NCBI GenBank assembly: GCA_002348345.1
Contig: DEAY01000344.1
Coordinates: 1 to 6,511 of the forward strand
DNA from: Verrucomicrobia bacterium UBA2970
GTDB taxonomy: Bacteria > Verrucomicrobiota > Verrucomicrobiia > Limisphaerales > AAA164-E04
Direction: 5' to 3'
DNA length: 6,511 nucleotides
The notes under the pieces: generated by a model
Told to the model about the DNA's origin: nothing
Database searches by the model: none
What the model saw: the letters and a program-made list of their open reading frames with translations, nothing else
Part shown: positions 4,410 through 6,511 of the stretch, in pieces
Layout of the letters: every line of letters starts with the position of its first letter
Numbering within the stretch: position 1 is the stretch's first letter
Program-made: the position numbers and the translations under genes

Positions 4410-6511
4410 ATGCACCCTCAATCAGGACGGTTCGGAGTCGCTCTCGGGCTCCTATCGATGACCCTTTCCATCGAGGCCCAATTCGCCTTTCACCATCAGG
4501 AAGGGCGAATGGAAATCACCCTCGATGACCAACCGATCGCGACCTACGTCTGGAACGATCCTGAGACGACCCGACCTTACTTCAAGCATCTCCGGACTCC
4601 CGATGGGATTCAGGTCTCACGCAATCACCCTCTCCAACCCGAGGACTATCAGGACCACGAGACCTACCATCCCGGAATCTGGTGGGGCTTCGGCGATGTC
4701 GCGACCAACGACTACTGGCGAATGAAAGCGCGCATCGTTGGCGGTGACTTTGTTGCCGGCCCCACCGGTGGACGTCAACGCGCCACGTTTGCGGTCAAGA
4801 ACCGGCTCCTGGCAAACGGTTCGGACGACGTTTTTCTTGAGCAAGTCAGTCATTACACCTTCTTGCGGCGCCCCGGCGGGATTCTCCTGGTCGCGGAAAG
4901 CACCTTTCTTCCCCGGGAGGAATCCTACTGGCTCGGCGATCAAGAGGAAATGGGCCTCGCCTTCCGCGTTCAAAGTGATCTGGCTCTGGATCGCAATTCC
5001 GAAAGCCGCATTCTCAATGCAAACGGAAGCACCGATCTGAAAACGATCCGCACAACCCAATCGGACTGGGCCGACTACTCCGGTCCCTTCCAGGACCACC
5101 ACGTCGGCATGATGCTAATGTCCGATCCCGAGAATTTTCGACGTCCTTGGTGGCACGCCGTCGACACCGGCCTCCTGGTGGCCAACGCCTTTGGCGAAAG
5201 TGAACTCAATGGTCGCGGAAAAAAAAGGCAGAGTCGCTTCGTCGAGAAAAACCAGACCTTCAAGCTCCGCTACGGTGTGCTCATCCACTCTCACAAAAAG
5301 GCATCCGAATTTGATCGTTCGGCCGCCTACCGTGATTTCGTGGAAACGCTCAAGAAGGTGGATTCGCCAACGGGCGCCCGGCCCCAACCCTCCGCTCAAC
5401 AATTACCCCAAGTTCCGGAGGGGTTCGCCGTCAGTGCATTTGCCCGAGAGCCGTTGATCTTCAAACCCACGGCCATTTGTTTCGACGCCAGGGGCCGCCT
5501 CACCATCGGCCAGGGCCCCCAATACCCGCATCATCATGAAACCTTCCCCACCGACAGTGTCTACATCCTGGTCGATCATGATGAGGATGGCGTCGCCGAT
5601 GAGGCCAAACAGTTCGCACGGGGGTTGAACAGTGTGCAGGGCCTGGCCTGGAAGGGGAACGACCTCTACGTCGCCAACGCCCCCGAACTCACCATCGTCC
5701 GTGACCTCGACGGCGACGACGAGGCGGACGAATACGTCATCGTCTATACCGACCTGGGGAATCGGGAGCACGCCCTTCATGGCTTGAACTGGGGCCCCGA
5801 CGGCAAGCTCTACATGTCCAAGGGGAACTCCAAGGGACACAACCAGCCCGATCAGTTTGGAATCATCGCCCCGAAACCGTTTCGAGATCTCTGGGATGTC
5901 GTCCATCCCCCGGGAGCGCCCGATGCCTATCCTCCCCAGACCTACACCAAGTACACCTACCGGAAAACCTACCATGACTCGGACGACGATTGGGGCCGGG
6001 AGGGAGGGATTCTTCGCTGCGACCCAATGGGGACACGGCTTGAGATCGTATCCCGCGGCATGCGTAACCCCTGGGACATGACCCTCGATGATGGATTTGA
6101 TTGGATCGCCACCGACAACGACCAGAATCAGGGGGATCGAATCATCGCCCCCGTTTTCGGAACCCACTTCGGATGGGGGCATCCCTACAGTAATCACTGG
6201 ACCGGCTACGGCCATTTGCCAACGGCACCCATCAGCGGTCCGGTGTTTCACGGTTCCGGCACCGGGGTCGTGTTCTACGACCACCCCCATTTTCCGGAAC
6301 CCTACCGGCGGGCCTTTTTCATCAACGACTGGATGCACGGCACTTACGTCTATCGGCCGACATGGGAAGGCGCGCTGCGGATGCCAGCCGGAGGCAAATG
6401 GGAACCCTTCGCCATCCGCGGTGAATACCTCTATCGCCCGACCGATATGGAATTTGGTCCGGACGGAACCCTCTACGTTTGCGGTTGGGGAGGCGACTAT
6501 CACTACCAACC
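4410..6511 (+). CDS. Secreted DUF6807 (PmoA-like) plus PVC-type dehydrogenase beta-propeller protein, C-terminus off the right edge
   Basis: The frame is open for 700 codons from ATG 4410 to the window end with no stop, so it is 3'-partial. Residues 1-23 are a signal peptide (cleavage near IEA). Residues 24-315 are DUF6807/PmoA-like, with FHHQEGRMEITL, RPYFKHLRTPDGIQVSRNHP, the DHETYHPGIWWGFGD block (82-96) and DYWR. A linker (316-335) leads to the propeller typical of PVC 'putative membrane-bound dehydrogenase' proteins: VPEGFAVSAFA (335-345), ALHGLNWGPDGKLYMSKGN (455-473), SRGMRNPWDM (548-557), TDNDQNQGD (568-576), HFGWGHPYS (586-594), FINDWMHGTYVYRPTWEGA (637-655) and RPTDMEFGPDGTLYV (676-690). 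Two calcium-loop-like segments occur at 389-398 and 432-441. Such proteins usually continue into HEAT repeats and a CxxCH haem domain, none of which is reached here. The ribosome site is weak (TAGG, 8 bases upstream). The substrate is unknown, probably a sugar or polyol. Confidence 0.9.
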   Translation, partial: MHPQSGRFGVALGLLSMTLSIEAQFAFHHQEGRMEITLDDQPIATYVWNDPETTRPYFKHLRTPDGIQVSRNHPLQPEDYQDHETYHPGIWWGFGDVATNDYWRMKARIVGGDFVAGPTGGRQRATFAVKNRLLANGSDDVFLEQVSHYTFLRRPGGILLVAESTFLPREESYWLGDQEEMGLAFRVQSDLALDRNSESRILNANGSTDLKTIRTTQSDWADYSGPFQDHHVGMMLMSDPENFRRPWWHAVDTGLLVANAFGESELNGRGKKRQSRFVEKNQTFKLRYGVLIHSHKKASEFDRSAAYRDFVETLKKVDSPTGARPQPSAQQLPQVPEGFAVSAFAREPLIFKPTAICFDARGRLTIGQGPQYPHHHETFPTDSVYILVDHDEDGVADEAKQFARGLNSVQGLAWKGNDLYVANAPELTIVRDLDGDDEADEYVIVYTDLGNREHALHGLNWGPDGKLYMSKGNSKGHNQPDQFGIIAPKPFRDLWDVVHPPGAPDAYPPQTYTKYTYRKTYHDSDDDWGREGGILRCDPMGTRLEIVSRGMRNPWDMTLDDGFDWIATDNDQNQGDRIIAPVFGTHFGWGHPYSNHWTGYGHLPTAPISGPVFHGSGTGVVFYDHPHFPEPYRRAFFINDWMHGTYVYRPTWEGALRMPAGGKWEPFAIRGEYLYRPTDMEFGPDGTLYVCGWGGDYHYQ

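Noticed and set aside
4617..5402. Minus-strand frames 4617-5102 and 5115-5402
   Set aside because: Both lie antisense to the DUF6807 domain and have no domain-like features.
5403..6509. A 368-codon minus-strand frame opposite the propeller
   Set aside because: Its product is a V/G/P-rich sequence without recognisable domains, and it lies antisense to a frame with clear DUF6807/PVC-propeller motifs. It is a by-product of GC-rich third positions.
1..6511. CRISPR arrays, tRNAs, rRNA, insertion sequences
   Set aside because: No repeat-spacer pattern, cloverleaf, rRNA signature, transposase frame or terminal inverted repeat pair was seen on either strand.

Overview
The window looks like chromosome from a PVC-superphylum bacterium. 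Verrucomicrobiota is most likely, with Planctomycetota or a relative possible. The main reasons are a very large open frame that joins a PmoA/DUF6807-type domain to a PVC-type 'membrane-bound dehydrogenase' beta-propeller, a secreted DUF1080 protein, and a secreted xylose-isomerase-like TIM barrel, all typical of these groups. The DNA is GC-rich with GC-rich third codon positions. That produces many long spurious antisense frames. Two of the five real genes run off the window edges and have no stop codon (left) or no end (right) inside it.

Layout, left to right. (1) 862 down to 1, minus strand: the first 287 codons of a DNA-binding-type protein with two helix-turn-helix-like segments, a basic helical linker and two tandem four-cysteine zinc-ribbon-like modules, the second cut by the window edge. 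I do not recognise it as a named family. (2) 863-1063: a short divergent regulatory region. (3) 1064-1591, plus strand: a double-ACT-domain regulator of the GcvR type. (4) 1612-1639: a perfect 12-bp stem hairpin between convergent genes, probably a bidirectional terminator. (5) 2478-1660, minus strand: a secreted xylose-isomerase-like TIM barrel. (6) 4303-2633, minus strand: a secreted two-domain protein, PI-PLC-like followed by DUF1080 (3-keto-disaccharide hydrolase family). It lies 154 bp upstream of the TIM-barrel gene on the same strand. (7) 4304-4409: a compact divergent promoter region with repeats. (8) 4410 to 6511 and beyond, plus strand: secreted DUF6807 plus PVC-type propeller protein, 700 codons seen.

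How the genes may work together (inference): items 5, 6 and 8 each begin with a signal peptide and come from one divergent locus. Together they form a small exported catabolic cluster, plausibly for oxidised (keto) sugars or sugar/inositol phosphodiester material. DUF1080 proteins and xylose-isomerase-like TIM barrels are known to co-occur with sugar-oxidising dehydrogenases. The PI-PLC fusion is the least expected part. The GcvR-like gene and the HTH/zinc-ribbon gene are separated from this cluster by the terminator and look like an unrelated divergent pair.

No tRNA, rRNA, CRISPR array, insertion sequence or attachment site was seen.
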